Origin: Steroidobacteraceae bacterium
Lineage (GTDB): Bacteria; Pseudomonadota; Gammaproteobacteria; Steroidobacterales; Steroidobacteraceae
Assembly (NCBI GenBank): GCA_025927665.1
Contig: JAICKZ010000015.1
Location: 1-19,156 of the forward strand
Length of the DNA: 19,156 nucleotides
Direction: 5' to 3'
The notes beneath the pieces were generated by a model, which ran no database searches, was not told where the DNA came from, and saw nothing but the letters and a program-made list of their open reading frames with translations. Made by a program: the position numbers and the translations under genes. Positions 1-7,189 of the stretch are shown here, piece by piece; position 1 is the first letter of the stretch; each line of letters opens with the position of its first letter.

Positions 1-1098
1 ATCGCCTTCGGTCATGTTGAGAAGATTGGTGAACGTGTTTTGATTATTGGAGTGGGTAATACGGCAATGGATTGTTGTCGCAGTTCATTACGTCTTGGTG
101 CTACAAGCGTGAAAGTCATGGCACGCAAACCGCGCCAATTTTTCAAAGCATCAGTGTGGGAACTCGAAGATGCAGAAGAAGAGAGTGTCGAGATTGTCGT
201 CAATCATTCACCCAAATCTTTTGTGATTCACGATGGTAGATTGGTCGGCATGAGGTTCGACAAAATTGAATATCAAATGAACGGTGACAAAATCATTGCA
301 GAAAAAATAATTGATGAAGTGTTAATCGAATGTGATGATGTGATTCTTGCGATCGGACAAGAGAATGCCTTTCCCTGGATTGAAGCGGAAACTGGTATTC
401 AATTCGACAAATGGCATGTACCTGTCGCCGATAAAACCACTTTTCAATCCACTCGGCCGGATGTTTTTTTCGGTGGTGATGCCGCGTTCGGACCTAAAAA
501 TATTATCTGGGCAGTGGAGCATGGACATCAAGCAGCTATTTCCATTCATCAATATTGTTCAAGCAAACCAGTGACTGATCGTCCTGCGCCCATGCTGAAG
601 TTGTCGAGCCGCAAGATGGGCATTCATGAGTGGGCATACAAGAATGAATACAATGGTGTTGAGCGTCGCTTAATGCCACATGTGAGTTTGAAAGAGCGTT
701 TCAAAAATATAAGCATCGAGGTGGAGTTGGGCTTTAATGCCGAACAAATGGCTGAAGAAGTACAACGCTGTTTGAATTGCGACATTCAAACTGTGTTCGA
801 ACCCAAACTTTGTATTGAGTGCGATGCCTGCATTGATATCTGTCCAGTGGATTGCTTGACGATTACGACCAATGGCGATGAAGCAGCGTTGCGCTCGCGA
901 CTTAAAGCACCAACGCGTAATCCTGAGCAATTACTCTATGTATCGGCACCGTTGAAACACACTGCACGGGTGATGGTAAAAGATGAAGACCTATGTGTGC
1001 ATTGCGGTTTGTGTGCAGAGCGCTGTCCCACGTTTGCCTGGGACATGCAGAAATCGACTATTGCCATTGGTCACGTTGATTCGGAAGCGAGTATCTAA
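1..1098 (+). CDS. GltD-like FAD/NAD(P)H oxidoreductase with C-terminal 4Fe-4S ferredoxin domain (5' partial)
   Basis: The reading frame is open from the first base, so the N-terminal part, including the FAD dinucleotide-binding fold, lies outside the window. About 365 residues are visible. A nucleotide-binding glycine motif, GVGNTAMD, is encoded near 49-72 and matches the NAD(P)H site of the glutamate synthase small-subunit family. The segment GGDAAFGPKNIIWAVEHGHQAA near 472-540 matches that family's second FAD-contact motif. The C-terminus carries cysteine groups for 4Fe-4S clusters: a CxxC near 769-780, CxxCxxCxxxCP near 811-846, and CxxCxxCxxxCP near 994-1029. The stop is two bases from the start of the 2-oxoacid oxidoreductase alpha gene. 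By family knowledge and context I infer that it carries electrons between the thiamine enzyme and NAD(P), like KorC of the Azoarcus 2-oxoglutarate:NADP+ oxidoreductase. The cofactor preference, NAD or NADP, cannot be read here. It should be cytoplasmic. Confidence 0.88.
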   Translation: MAFGHVEKIGERVLIIGVGNTAMDCCRSSLRLGATSVKVMARKPRQFFKASVWELEDAEEESVEIVVNHSPKSFVIHDGRLVGMRFDKIEYQMNGDKIIAEKIIDEVLIECDDVILAIGQENAFPWIEAETGIQFDKWHVPVADKTTFQSTRPDVFFGGDAAFGPKNIIWAVEHGHQAAISIHQYCSSKPVTDRPAPMLKLSSRKMGIHEWAYKNEYNGVERRLMPHVSLKERFKNISIEVELGFNAEQMAEEVQRCLNCDIQTVFEPKLCIECDACIDICPVDCLTITTNGDEAALRSRLKAPTRNPEQLLYVSAPLKHTARVMVKDEDLCVHCGLCAERCPTFAWDMQKSTIAIGHVDSEASI

Positions 1099-1100
1099 AG

Positions 1101-2942
1101 ATGCTTACAACGATTGAGCACGTCGATAGAGTCAATGACTTTGTCATCAAGCTTGCCAATGTGAATGGCACGGGTTCGGCCAGCGCCAACACTTTGCTGA
1201 TGAAAACCGTATTCCGTATGGGCGTACCGGTGGTAGGGAAAAATTATTTTCCTTCCAACATTCAAGGCATGCCAACGTGGTACGAGATTCGTGTTACCAA
1301 AGATAATTACATGGCGCGTTCAGGTCGAGTCGACATCATGGTCGCGATGAACGCCGAAACCTATGCGAAAGATATTCGCGAGGTCAGTAGTGGTGGGTAT
1401 TTATTGTATGACTCAAGCTGGCCACGTCCTACTTTGCTCAAACGTGATGACATCACCCTTCTTGGCGTGCCATTGGCGCAAATGTGTAATGACCATTTTC
1501 AAGGTGTGCGCGCTCGCATTTTGCTTAAGAACATCATGTACTCCGGTGTGTTGGGTGCATTGCTGAATCTTGATATCAACATCATGAAAGCACTGCTAGG
1601 CGAAAGCTATGGCGCCAAAAAATCATTGCTTGATGCCAATGTCAAAGCCTTGGAAATGGGCTTCAACTACGCGAAGGATCAGTTGAATTGCAAATTACCC
1701 ATGCAAGTGCGGGCAATGGATAATACTAAAGGCCATGTGATGATTGATGGCAACACGACGGCGGCACTTGGTTGTTTATATGCGGGTGCGACGGTGGGTG
1801 CGTGGTATCCCATTACGCCTTCAACTTCATTGATGGATGCCTTCAAAAGTTTTTGTTCGAAGTGGCGTGTGGATGCACAAACCGGCGAACGTCATTATGC
1901 AGTCATTCAAGCTGAAGACGAGTTATCGGCTATCGGCATGGTGATCGGTGCTTCATGGAATGGTGCACGTGCATTTACGCCGACCAGTGGTCCGGGTATT
2001 TCATTGATGGGCGAATTTGTGGGGCTTGCGTATTACGCAGAGATTCCTGCGGTCATCTTTGATGTGCAACGCGTAGGTCCTTCTACTGGTATGCCAACAC
2101 GTACACAACAATGTGATTTGTTAACGGCTGCCTATGCGTCGCATGGTGACACTAAACATGTCCTGTTGTTTCCTGCGAATCCGGAAGAAAGTTTTTATCT
2201 TGCTGCACAATCTTTTGATCTCGCGGAACGTTTACAAACGCCCGTATTTGTCATGCTGGATCTCGATATCGGCATGAACGATTGGATGTGTGCAGACTTG
2301 AAGTGGGATGATCATTTCAAACCTGATCGTGGCAAAGTGATGAACAAGGACGATCTTGAAAAGATAGATAAGTTCTGGCGTTACTATGACCATGATGGCG
2401 ACGGTATTCCTTACCGTACCTTGCCAGGCGTTCATAAGAAAGGCGCATTCTTTACGCGTGGCTCTGGCCATAATCAATATGGTGGTTACACCGAAGACTC
2501 GAAGGACTATCAAATTGTCGTTGATCGTCTGAAACGCAAATTTGATACCGCCAAAAAACTGGTGCCGAAAGCCATTATGCACGGCAAAGGCGATAACAAA
2601 TTGGGCGTGCTATCCGTTGGCAGTTGTGATGGTGCTGTTCGCGAGGCCATCGATGTACTCAAACGTCGTGGCCAGCATGTTGATTACTTGCGGGTCAGGG
2701 CGTTTCCATTCGGTGAAGAAGTGGAAGCATTTTTGAAGTCGCATGAACAGATTTTTGTGATCGAACAAAATCGCGATGCGCAACTGAAGAGTTTGTTAAT
2801 ACTGGAAACGGCCGTGGAAAAATCCAAGCTGCATTCCATATTGCATTACAGCGGTCTACCCATTCCTGCATCCTTTGTTGTCGATGGAATCAGCAAGGTA
2901 CTTGAAGATGAAGAGCTCATGCGTGCCTTAGGCTTGGTTTAA
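1101..2942 (+). CDS. 2-oxoacid:acceptor oxidoreductase, fused gamma-alpha subunit (KorA-like)
   Basis: This 613-residue protein joins an N-terminal gamma domain (about residues 8-195, with GTGSASANTLLMKTVFRMG) to an alpha domain beginning near residue 214. Alpha-family signatures include YPITPST near residue 236, QAEDE near 270, a TSGPGISLMGE stretch and QRVGPSTGMPTRTQQ. These mark the domain that contacts thiamine diphosphate and the 2-oxoacid in this superfamily. The C-terminal part (from about residue 500) looks like the transketolase C-terminal-like domain II. A gamma-alpha fusion followed by a separate beta gene is the common organisation for 2-oxoglutarate-type enzymes. Start: ATG two bases after the previous stop, implying translational coupling. 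With the beta subunit it should decarboxylate a 2-oxoacid to an acyl-CoA and pass electrons to the flavoprotein encoded upstream. 2-oxoglutarate is the likeliest substrate by resemblance, but this is not proven by the sequence. Confidence 0.92.
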   Translation: MLTTIEHVDRVNDFVIKLANVNGTGSASANTLLMKTVFRMGVPVVGKNYFPSNIQGMPTWYEIRVTKDNYMARSGRVDIMVAMNAETYAKDIREVSSGGYLLYDSSWPRPTLLKRDDITLLGVPLAQMCNDHFQGVRARILLKNIMYSGVLGALLNLDINIMKALLGESYGAKKSLLDANVKALEMGFNYAKDQLNCKLPMQVRAMDNTKGHVMIDGNTTAALGCLYAGATVGAWYPITPSTSLMDAFKSFCSKWRVDAQTGERHYAVIQAEDELSAIGMVIGASWNGARAFTPTSGPGISLMGEFVGLAYYAEIPAVIFDVQRVGPSTGMPTRTQQCDLLTAAYASHGDTKHVLLFPANPEESFYLAAQSFDLAERLQTPVFVMLDLDIGMNDWMCADLKWDDHFKPDRGKVMNKDDLEKIDKFWRYYDHDGDGIPYRTLPGVHKKGAFFTRGSGHNQYGGYTEDSKDYQIVVDRLKRKFDTAKKLVPKAIMHGKGDNKLGVLSVGSCDGAVREAIDVLKRRGQHVDYLRVRAFPFGEEVEAFLKSHEQIFVIEQNRDAQLKSLLILETAVEKSKLHSILHYSGLPIPASFVVDGISKVLEDEELMRALGLV

Positions 2943-2976
2943 TTGCATCACTTAATATTCAATATCCGGACTCAAC

Positions 2977-4032
2977 ATGAGCTTCATTAACAAACCGAAA
3001 GTTGCCAAACTGAATTTACCGCGCAACGAACTGGGCTTAACCCGTCGTGACTATGAAGGTGCGATGTCAACGCTGTGTGCAGGTTGCGGACATGATTCGG
3101 TAACTGCCGCGATTATTGAAGCCGTGTGGGATTTATCCATCGCGCCTGAACAACTTGCAAAGCTTTCGGGTATTGGTTGTTCTTCAAAAACGACTGCGTA
3201 CTTTGTCAGTGGTGCCCATGGTTTTAATAGTGTGCATGGTCGCATGCCATCCATTGCCAGCGGTGCTTCCGCCGCCAATCGCGCATTGTATTATCTCGGC
3301 GTATCGGGCGATGGTGATTCATTGTCGATAGGTTATGGCCAGTTGGCACATGCCATTCGCCGCAACGTCAATATGCTTTACATCTGCGAGAACAATGGTG
3401 TGTATGGACTAACCAAGGGACAATTCTCGGCCGCCGCTGATATTGGCAGTGTGACTAAGAAAGATGAAGCCAACAAGCAATCGCCGATTGATCCGGCACT
3501 AACTGCTTTAAGTTTAGGCGGCAGCTTTGTAGCGCGCAGCTTTTCTGGCGATAAGCAACAATTGGTTCCGTTAATCAAAGCTGGCTTGAAGCATAAAGGC
3601 TTCGCACTAATTGATGTGTTGTCGCCTTGCGTGACCTTCAACGATCATGAAGGTTCGACCAAGAGCTACGCCTATATACGCGAACATTTCGAAGAAGCGG
3701 TGCATGCCGACTATGTCCCTCTGCGCAAGGCAATTACTGCTGATTATAAAGCAGGCAACGATATGCAAGTTGCGTTGCATGATGGCAGTTACATTCGCTT
3801 GCATAAAGTGGATGAGAGTTATGATCCGCGCAATCGTGCCCATGCGATGGAATATCTTCGCGCCAAGCAGAGAAGCGGTGAATATGTCACTGGATTACTC
3901 TATGTTGATCCCGACAGTAAGGATTTTCATGATGTCAATGAAACGACCAAACGGCCGCTCAATCAATTGCCGTACGAACAGTTAGTGCCTGGTAATCAAG
4001 CGTTAGACAAAATATTAAGCCGATATCGTTAG
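2977..4032 (+). CDS. 2-oxoacid:acceptor oxidoreductase beta subunit, thiamine diphosphate-binding (KorB-like)
   Basis: The 351-residue product carries the thiamine diphosphate/Mg motif: GDGD at residues 111-114 and paired asparagines at 139-140 in CENNGVYGLTKGQ. Four cysteines sit where this family binds a 4Fe-4S cluster: C34 and C37 in CAGCGH, C68 in GIGCSSK, and C218 in LSPCVTFN. The cluster would take electrons from the thiamine intermediate and hand them to the upstream flavoprotein. The gene starts 34 bases after the alpha gene in the same orientation, so the three form one operon (flavoprotein, gamma-alpha, beta). Length and motifs match 2-oxoglutarate/2-oxoacid ferredoxin oxidoreductase beta chains. 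No residue here looks degraded, so the enzyme should be active. A pyruvate or branched-chain substrate is the main alternative. Confidence 0.92.
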   Translation: MSFINKPKVAKLNLPRNELGLTRRDYEGAMSTLCAGCGHDSVTAAIIEAVWDLSIAPEQLAKLSGIGCSSKTTAYFVSGAHGFNSVHGRMPSIASGASAANRALYYLGVSGDGDSLSIGYGQLAHAIRRNVNMLYICENNGVYGLTKGQFSAAADIGSVTKKDEANKQSPIDPALTALSLGGSFVARSFSGDKQQLVPLIKAGLKHKGFALIDVLSPCVTFNDHEGSTKSYAYIREHFEEAVHADYVPLRKAITADYKAGNDMQVALHDGSYIRLHKVDESYDPRNRAHAMEYLRAKQRSGEYVTGLLYVDPDSKDFHDVNETTKRPLNQLPYEQLVPGNQALDKILSRYR

Positions 4033-4043
4033 AATATAACTGC

Positions 4044-4064
4044 CACTTTTTATCGACAAAAGTG
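4044..4064 (+). terminator. Possible weak terminator after the 2-oxoacid oxidoreductase operon
   Basis: A perfect 7-bp inverted repeat (CACTTTT / AAAAGTG) with a 7-base loop lies 11 bases past the stop codon. The stem is AT-rich and is followed by TTGTTA rather than a clean T run, so termination would be inefficient. Confidence 0.35.
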
Positions 4065-4129
4065 TTGTTAGTTAAAGCAACCTTTAAAACCCGATTAGCT
4101 GATCTAAGATCTATATTTTAGGAGTCCAC

Positions 4130-4450
4130 ATGAGCGTCGCCGATGAACTTGAACGACTACAGGCCCTTCACGAAAAAGGCATGTTGAGTGCAGAGGAGTT
4201 GGCGAAGGCCAAGGCTAAAGTATTAGGTGAAGTTGGCAATGCAGATCTGAATGATGCACCGACCATGATGCAACAATTTCGTCGCTCCAAATCCGATCGT
4301 ATTTTAGGTGGTGTTTGCGGCGGTCTCGGTAAGATCACTGGTATGCCAAGTTGGGGATGGCGCATCCTGTTTTTACTATGCATCGTGGGTTATGGATTTG
4401 GTTTGCTGGTGTATGTGTTGATGTGGTTGTTTGTGCCGCAGGAAAATTAG
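4130..4450 (+). CDS. SHOCT-PspC domain membrane protein
   Basis: The first ~35 residues read as a SHOCT-type short helical motif (DELERLQALHEKGMLSAEEL, with leucines and E/K in the usual pattern). Residues ~50-104 form a PspC domain: RRSKSDRILGGVCGGLG, then a hydrophobic segment (RILFLLCIVGYGFGLLVYVLMWLFVP) ending close to the C-terminus. PspC-domain proteins sit in the inner membrane and, in enterobacteria, take part in the phage-shock envelope response. There is no pspA, pspB or pspF nearby, so a role in that pathway is not shown. The start is well supported by GGAG (in TTAGGAGTCCAC) just ahead of ATG. SHOCT is more often found at protein C-termini, and here it leads. At 106 residues it is a small stand-alone member. 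Confidence 0.85.
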   Translation: MSVADELERLQALHEKGMLSAEELAKAKAKVLGEVGNADLNDAPTMMQQFRRSKSDRILGGVCGGLGKITGMPSWGWRILFLLCIVGYGFGLLVYVLMWLFVPQEN

Positions 4451-4479
4451 CGAACGTTGGCATCTTCGTTGCTACTCTA

Positions 4480-4935
4480 ATGCACATCAAGACCATAATT
4501 CGCGCAGCGAAGCCGACCGACAAGGATGAACTTGAAGCTCTGCAATGGCGCGCTTCTCTGAACAATCCTGGTGATCGTGACGCATTGGCCGCCCGTCCTG
4601 ATGCGATTGAACTGCCAGTTCAGCAACTTATTGACGGCGGGGTTTATGTGGCGGAAGGCGCAGACTGCATCAAGGGATTTGCGGCGATTCTTCGGCGCGC
4701 AGATGGTGACTCGGAGTTGGATGCGTTGTTCGTTGAACCCCAGGTGTGGCGTCACGGTATTGGTCGCGCTTTGCTGGACCATTGCTCTGATGTTGCACGC
4801 TTAAATGGATCAAGGGCACTTCACGTAGTTGGCAATCCCCATGCTGAAGGTTTTTACAAATCTTGTGACTTCGAAGTGCTTGGTACCATGCAGATGCGAT
4901 TCGGCATGGGTTTACTGATGAAAAAGTCTTTGTGA
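4480..4935 (+). CDS. GNAT family N-acetyltransferase
   Basis: The 151-residue product has the GNAT fold signatures. After an N-terminal IRAAKPTDKDELEALQW region comes the acetyl-CoA pyrophosphate-binding motif WRHGIGRALLDH (the family's R/Q-x-x-G-x-G/A loop), and near the end NPHAEGFYKSCDFEVLG, the usual C-terminal motif with a tyrosine close to the acetyl-CoA sulphur. The substrate is not evident and could be a small amine, an amino acid or a protein N-terminus. I chose the ATG at 4480 because the same frame reaches back to 4351 but those residues overlap the PspC-domain gene and look unlike GNAT sequence. The gene starts 29 bases after the PspC stop with no clear ribosome binding site, so it may be coupled to that gene. 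It converges on the RES toxin gene. Confidence 0.87.
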   Translation: MHIKTIIRAAKPTDKDELEALQWRASLNNPGDRDALAARPDAIELPVQQLIDGGVYVAEGADCIKGFAAILRRADGDSELDALFVEPQVWRHGIGRALLDHCSDVARLNGSRALHVVGNPHAEGFYKSCDFEVLGTMQMRFGMGLLMKKSL

Positions 4936-4975
4936 TGGCGCAGGTAATTGGTTGGAAATGCGCCCAATCAAACGG

Positions 4976-5659
4976 TTATAGCTTAAACAACACGCCAGCC
5001 TTCTCATACACGCTATTGATACGGTTGCCATCCCATACATAAGCTAGCGCCGAACCTTGCATCGGAATACTAATCGCCGGTGGTCGAAAAATCGCCAGGC
5101 ATGTACCACCTTCATGCCGTACGCTGTTATATATTAATCCCCAATCACCTTTTTCTCGTTGTTGCTGACCGTATTGTTGTGACGGCATGTAGTCATCTGG
5201 ATCGTGTAGATGACGAAAGCGTGGCGCGCGCACATCACGCATGGGTTTACGCACCTTGGCGATAAAGGCACGCATGTCAATTTCACCCGGCGCTTCATGT
5301 GTTGCTGCTAAGAATCGATTGCGATGATAGACCGTTTCGCGCACGGCTGTTTCCAATGAACGCGCCGCATAGTACACGCCGAAACTTCCATCACTAAAAC
5401 GACTGGGACGACCAATGTGTGTGAATGCCGCCATGACAATGCTGCTACCGCGTCCACTGACGCGATCTTCTGGTGATACCAGATTCAGCTCACCCACCTG
5501 CTCACGTAACCGATCATTGGTCAAGCTTTCCAGATACCAGGCTGCATCCAACTGCTGCGGATCAACAACTTGTTCAAATATATTAATGGGAGGGAATTGC
5601 GAAGGAATGATGCGATAAATTTTGGCGCTATGAAGTGAAACCTCATTTGCATTTGTCAT
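4976..5659 (-). CDS. RES domain toxin, NAD+-degrading family (toxin of a RES/Xre pair)
   Basis: This 227-residue protein has the RES family's three conserved regions. They are an early arginine (KIYRI, residues ~13-17), a central block with GRPSRFSDGSFGVYYAARSLETAVRETVYHR carrying the arginine, tyrosine and glutamate expected around the NAD site, and a C-terminal block GLIYNSVRHEGGTCLAIFRPP containing the serine. RES toxins such as MbcT of Mycobacterium tuberculosis degrade NAD+ by phosphorolysis, while the relative ParT modifies phosphoribosyl pyrophosphate synthetase, so the exact chemistry here is open. The gene's first bases overlap the end of the antitoxin gene by four (ATGA), which ties its translation to the antitoxin. 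All three blocks are intact, so it is probably active. It converges with the GNAT gene. It acts in the cytoplasm. Confidence 0.9.
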   Translation of the reverse strand: MTNANEVSLHSAKIYRIIPSQFPPINIFEQVVDPQQLDAAWYLESLTNDRLREQVGELNLVSPEDRVSGRGSSIVMAAFTHIGRPSRFSDGSFGVYYAARSLETAVRETVYHRNRFLAATHEAPGEIDMRAFIAKVRKPMRDVRAPRFRHLHDPDDYMPSQQYGQQQREKGDWGLIYNSVRHEGGTCLAIFRPPAISIPMQGSALAYVWDGNRINSVYEKAGVLFKL

Positions 5660-6060
5660 GCGCCACGCTCAGCATCCAGATAGCGACGTACATCGGCCAA
5701 ATCAATGACGCGACCTGCTCGCATGCGCTCTAGTGCAGATTTGCCGCCAAATGGCATGGCCGCATTGGCTTTTTTTATCCAATGATCTGCCGCATTGGCG
5801 CTGGGCAATAAAATGTGCAACGCCTTATAAATACCCATGATGTAACTGATACGTTCCAATGTATCGGCGGCAAGATTGCCAGCACGATGACTTTTCCATT
5901 TAAAGAAGGTTGAACGCGGCGGTGCGCCTAGCAAAACTCGTTCGTCTTCAGCATTTAGGCCCCACGCCGCACAAATATTGAAAAATGCAGTTAGTGCAGT
6001 CGCGCTTAAATGCTCTGGACTGTGGCGAAGGGCAAACGCATCTTGGGGTTTGGCAGCCAT
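5656..6060 (-). CDS. MbcA/ParS/Xre-family antitoxin (DUF2384 toxin-binding domain)
   Basis: The 134-residue product has an N-terminal Xre-like helix-turn-helix region (about residues 18-70, ending near LERISYIMGIYKALHILLP). It is followed by the C-terminal toxin-binding domain typical of antitoxins paired with RES toxins: WIKKANAAMPFGGKSALERMRAG...DVRRYLDAERG. It precedes the RES gene and overlaps it by four bases, the usual order antitoxin then toxin. The family neutralises the toxin by blocking its active-site cleft and represses its own promoter. A GGAG ribosome binding site lies 8 bases upstream of the ATG, at the edge of a large inverted repeat that is a natural operator. Transcript and translation control may therefore overlap physically. 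Confidence 0.9.
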   Translation of the reverse strand: MAAKPQDAFALRHSPEHLSATALTAFFNICAAWGLNAEDERVLLGAPPRSTFFKWKSHRAGNLAADTLERISYIMGIYKALHILLPSANAADHWIKKANAAMPFGGKSALERMRAGRVIDLADVRRYLDAERGA

Positions 6061-6069
6061 GAAATAACT

Positions 6070-6107
6070 CCAAATATGGACTGATATCGATAATAGTCTA
6101 TATTTGG
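6070..6107 (-). promoter_or_regulatory. Inverted-repeat operator of the antitoxin-toxin operon
   Basis: Two 13-bp arms, CCAAATATGGACT (6070-6082) and AGTCTATATTTGG (6095-6107), match as inverted repeats at 12 of 13 positions around a 12-base spacer. The repeat ends 9 bases before the antitoxin ATG (at 6060) and its proximal arm contains the GGAG ribosome binding site. The position and symmetry are as expected for autorepression by the antitoxin or the antitoxin-toxin complex. Binding itself is inferred. Confidence 0.7.
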
Positions 6108-6117
6108 ATTAATGCAA
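6090..6117 (-). promoter_or_regulatory. Predicted sigma-70 promoter of the antitoxin-toxin operon
   Basis: Read on the minus strand, a -35-like TTGCAT (6117-6112) is followed after 16 bases by a -10-like TATTAT (6095-6090). The -10 lies inside the inverted repeat, so an occupied operator would block RNA polymerase. Confidence 0.55.
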
Positions 6118-6141
6118 GTCTGACCCGTAATTCAATTCGAC

Positions 6142-6165
6142 TGACATGACCGTATACTCATGTCA
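6142..6165. repeat. Perfect 8-bp inverted repeat in the intergenic region
   Basis: TGACATGA and TCATGTCA flank an 8-base spacer (CCGTATAC). The 24-bp span has the size of a dimeric regulator site. It lies between the antitoxin promoter and the start of the anti-sigma-like gene. No regulator can be assigned. Confidence 0.45.
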
Positions 6166-6243
6166 AAGCCTCCATTACTAATTAATACGTTAAACAGGCT
6201 CAGGTCACATCGCTATCCTTGCCGCAATCACTTCTACGATCAC

Positions 6244-6260
6244 ACTGCATAAAATGCAGT
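6244..6260. repeat. Perfect 7-bp hairpin-forming inverted repeat
   Basis: ACTGCAT and ATGCAGT are separated by AAA. It could be a small RNA hairpin or a protein site in the long leader of the gene starting at 6367. It has no T run, so it is not a typical terminator. Confidence 0.35.
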
Positions 6261-6366
6261 CTCGTGGATGCATACTTCGATAATGATTTGCTTTTTGGAG
6301 TGTGCGCCACATCGCGATTTGACCTGCAAATCTATCTATCTGCCGTAATTTGTTTATACAATTCAA

Positions 6367-7146
6367 ATGACCATGGATGCTGAAACCATCAAAGCCCAAC
6401 GTATTGTCGAGCGTTACCTGTCTGGTGATCTGCCTGCAATGGAAGCGCGTGTGTTCGAAAAATTCTGTCAGGGACATCCAGAGATTGTTGAACAATTTGC
6501 AATTCCGGTACGACTAAAAGCCAAACTTGCCGCCAAACCGTTTGATGGCACTCATACCAGCGTATTCACTGCGATTCCATCCACCATTGAACGCATCGAC
6601 ACACCGATTCCACAACCGCAAATTTCAACCAGGCATGTTGACCTAGACGAGCCTGAATCCGATTCACGTGTCGGCAATCCCAAGCTGGGACGAATATTGC
6701 TGGTACTGTTAGTGGTTGCAATGGTGATCATTGGCGTGCTGTACATGAAAACTCAGGATCAACGCGCGCAGATAAAAACTCTCACCGCTAAAGCCACCTC
6801 TCTGAAAATTCGTGCGCCCGGTACCACACAGACGTTGCGATTAATGCCCAGCGAAACCCGACCGGTTGCGCCGCAATACACCATCTCACTTGCAGAAGCA
6901 AAGCTCTTGGATATTCACTTAGACGTCAGCATGTCGCACTTCACCAGCTATGCATTGACCATCGATAAGCTTGATGAAGCACGCATCGTGATTATTCGTC
7001 GCATGGCTGCAGATACCAACAAGGAAGTACGCTTCAGCATCAACTCATCGGCGTTTGGTGCAGGTGACTACGAATTCAAACTGGAAGGTTACAACTACAA
7101 AGGTGAAACATCCGAAGTGGGTTGGTTGATGGTGCATATGGAGTAA
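6367..7146 (+). CDS. Single-pass membrane protein resembling an anti-sigma factor
   Basis: The 259-residue protein has three parts. A short cytoplasmic helical region (IKAQRIVERYLSGDLPAMEARVFEKFCQGHPEIVEQF, residues 8-44) resembles the start of ECF anti-sigma factors. A transmembrane segment follows at about 108-127 (LGRILLVLLVVAMVIIGVLYM), and then a soluble C-terminal domain of ~130 residues that would lie in the periplasm and looks beta-rich. The zinc-binding H-x3-C-x2-C motif of many anti-sigma factors is absent, with only one cysteine in the N-terminal region. No sigma factor gene is adjacent: upstream is a divergent toxin-antitoxin operon and downstream a convergent permease gene. The start has no good ribosome binding site, and a second ATG two codons later (6373) is possible. 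The anti-sigma role is a weak inference from architecture. An unrelated envelope-sensing protein fits as well. Confidence 0.6.
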   Translation: MTMDAETIKAQRIVERYLSGDLPAMEARVFEKFCQGHPEIVEQFAIPVRLKAKLAAKPFDGTHTSVFTAIPSTIERIDTPIPQPQISTRHVDLDEPESDSRVGNPKLGRILLVLLVVAMVIIGVLYMKTQDQRAQIKTLTAKATSLKIRAPGTTQTLRLMPSETRPVAPQYTISLAEAKLLDIHLDVSMSHFTSYALTIDKLDEARIVIIRRMAADTNKEVRFSINSSAFGAGDYEFKLEGYNYKGETSEVGWLMVHME

Positions 7147-7189
7147 CACGACTTATTGATTGATGCACCAGTTGTGACAGGCGCAACTC

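Noticed and set aside
4351..4479. Longer start of the GNAT gene
   Set aside because: It overlaps the PspC-domain gene and the extra residues show no GNAT likeness.
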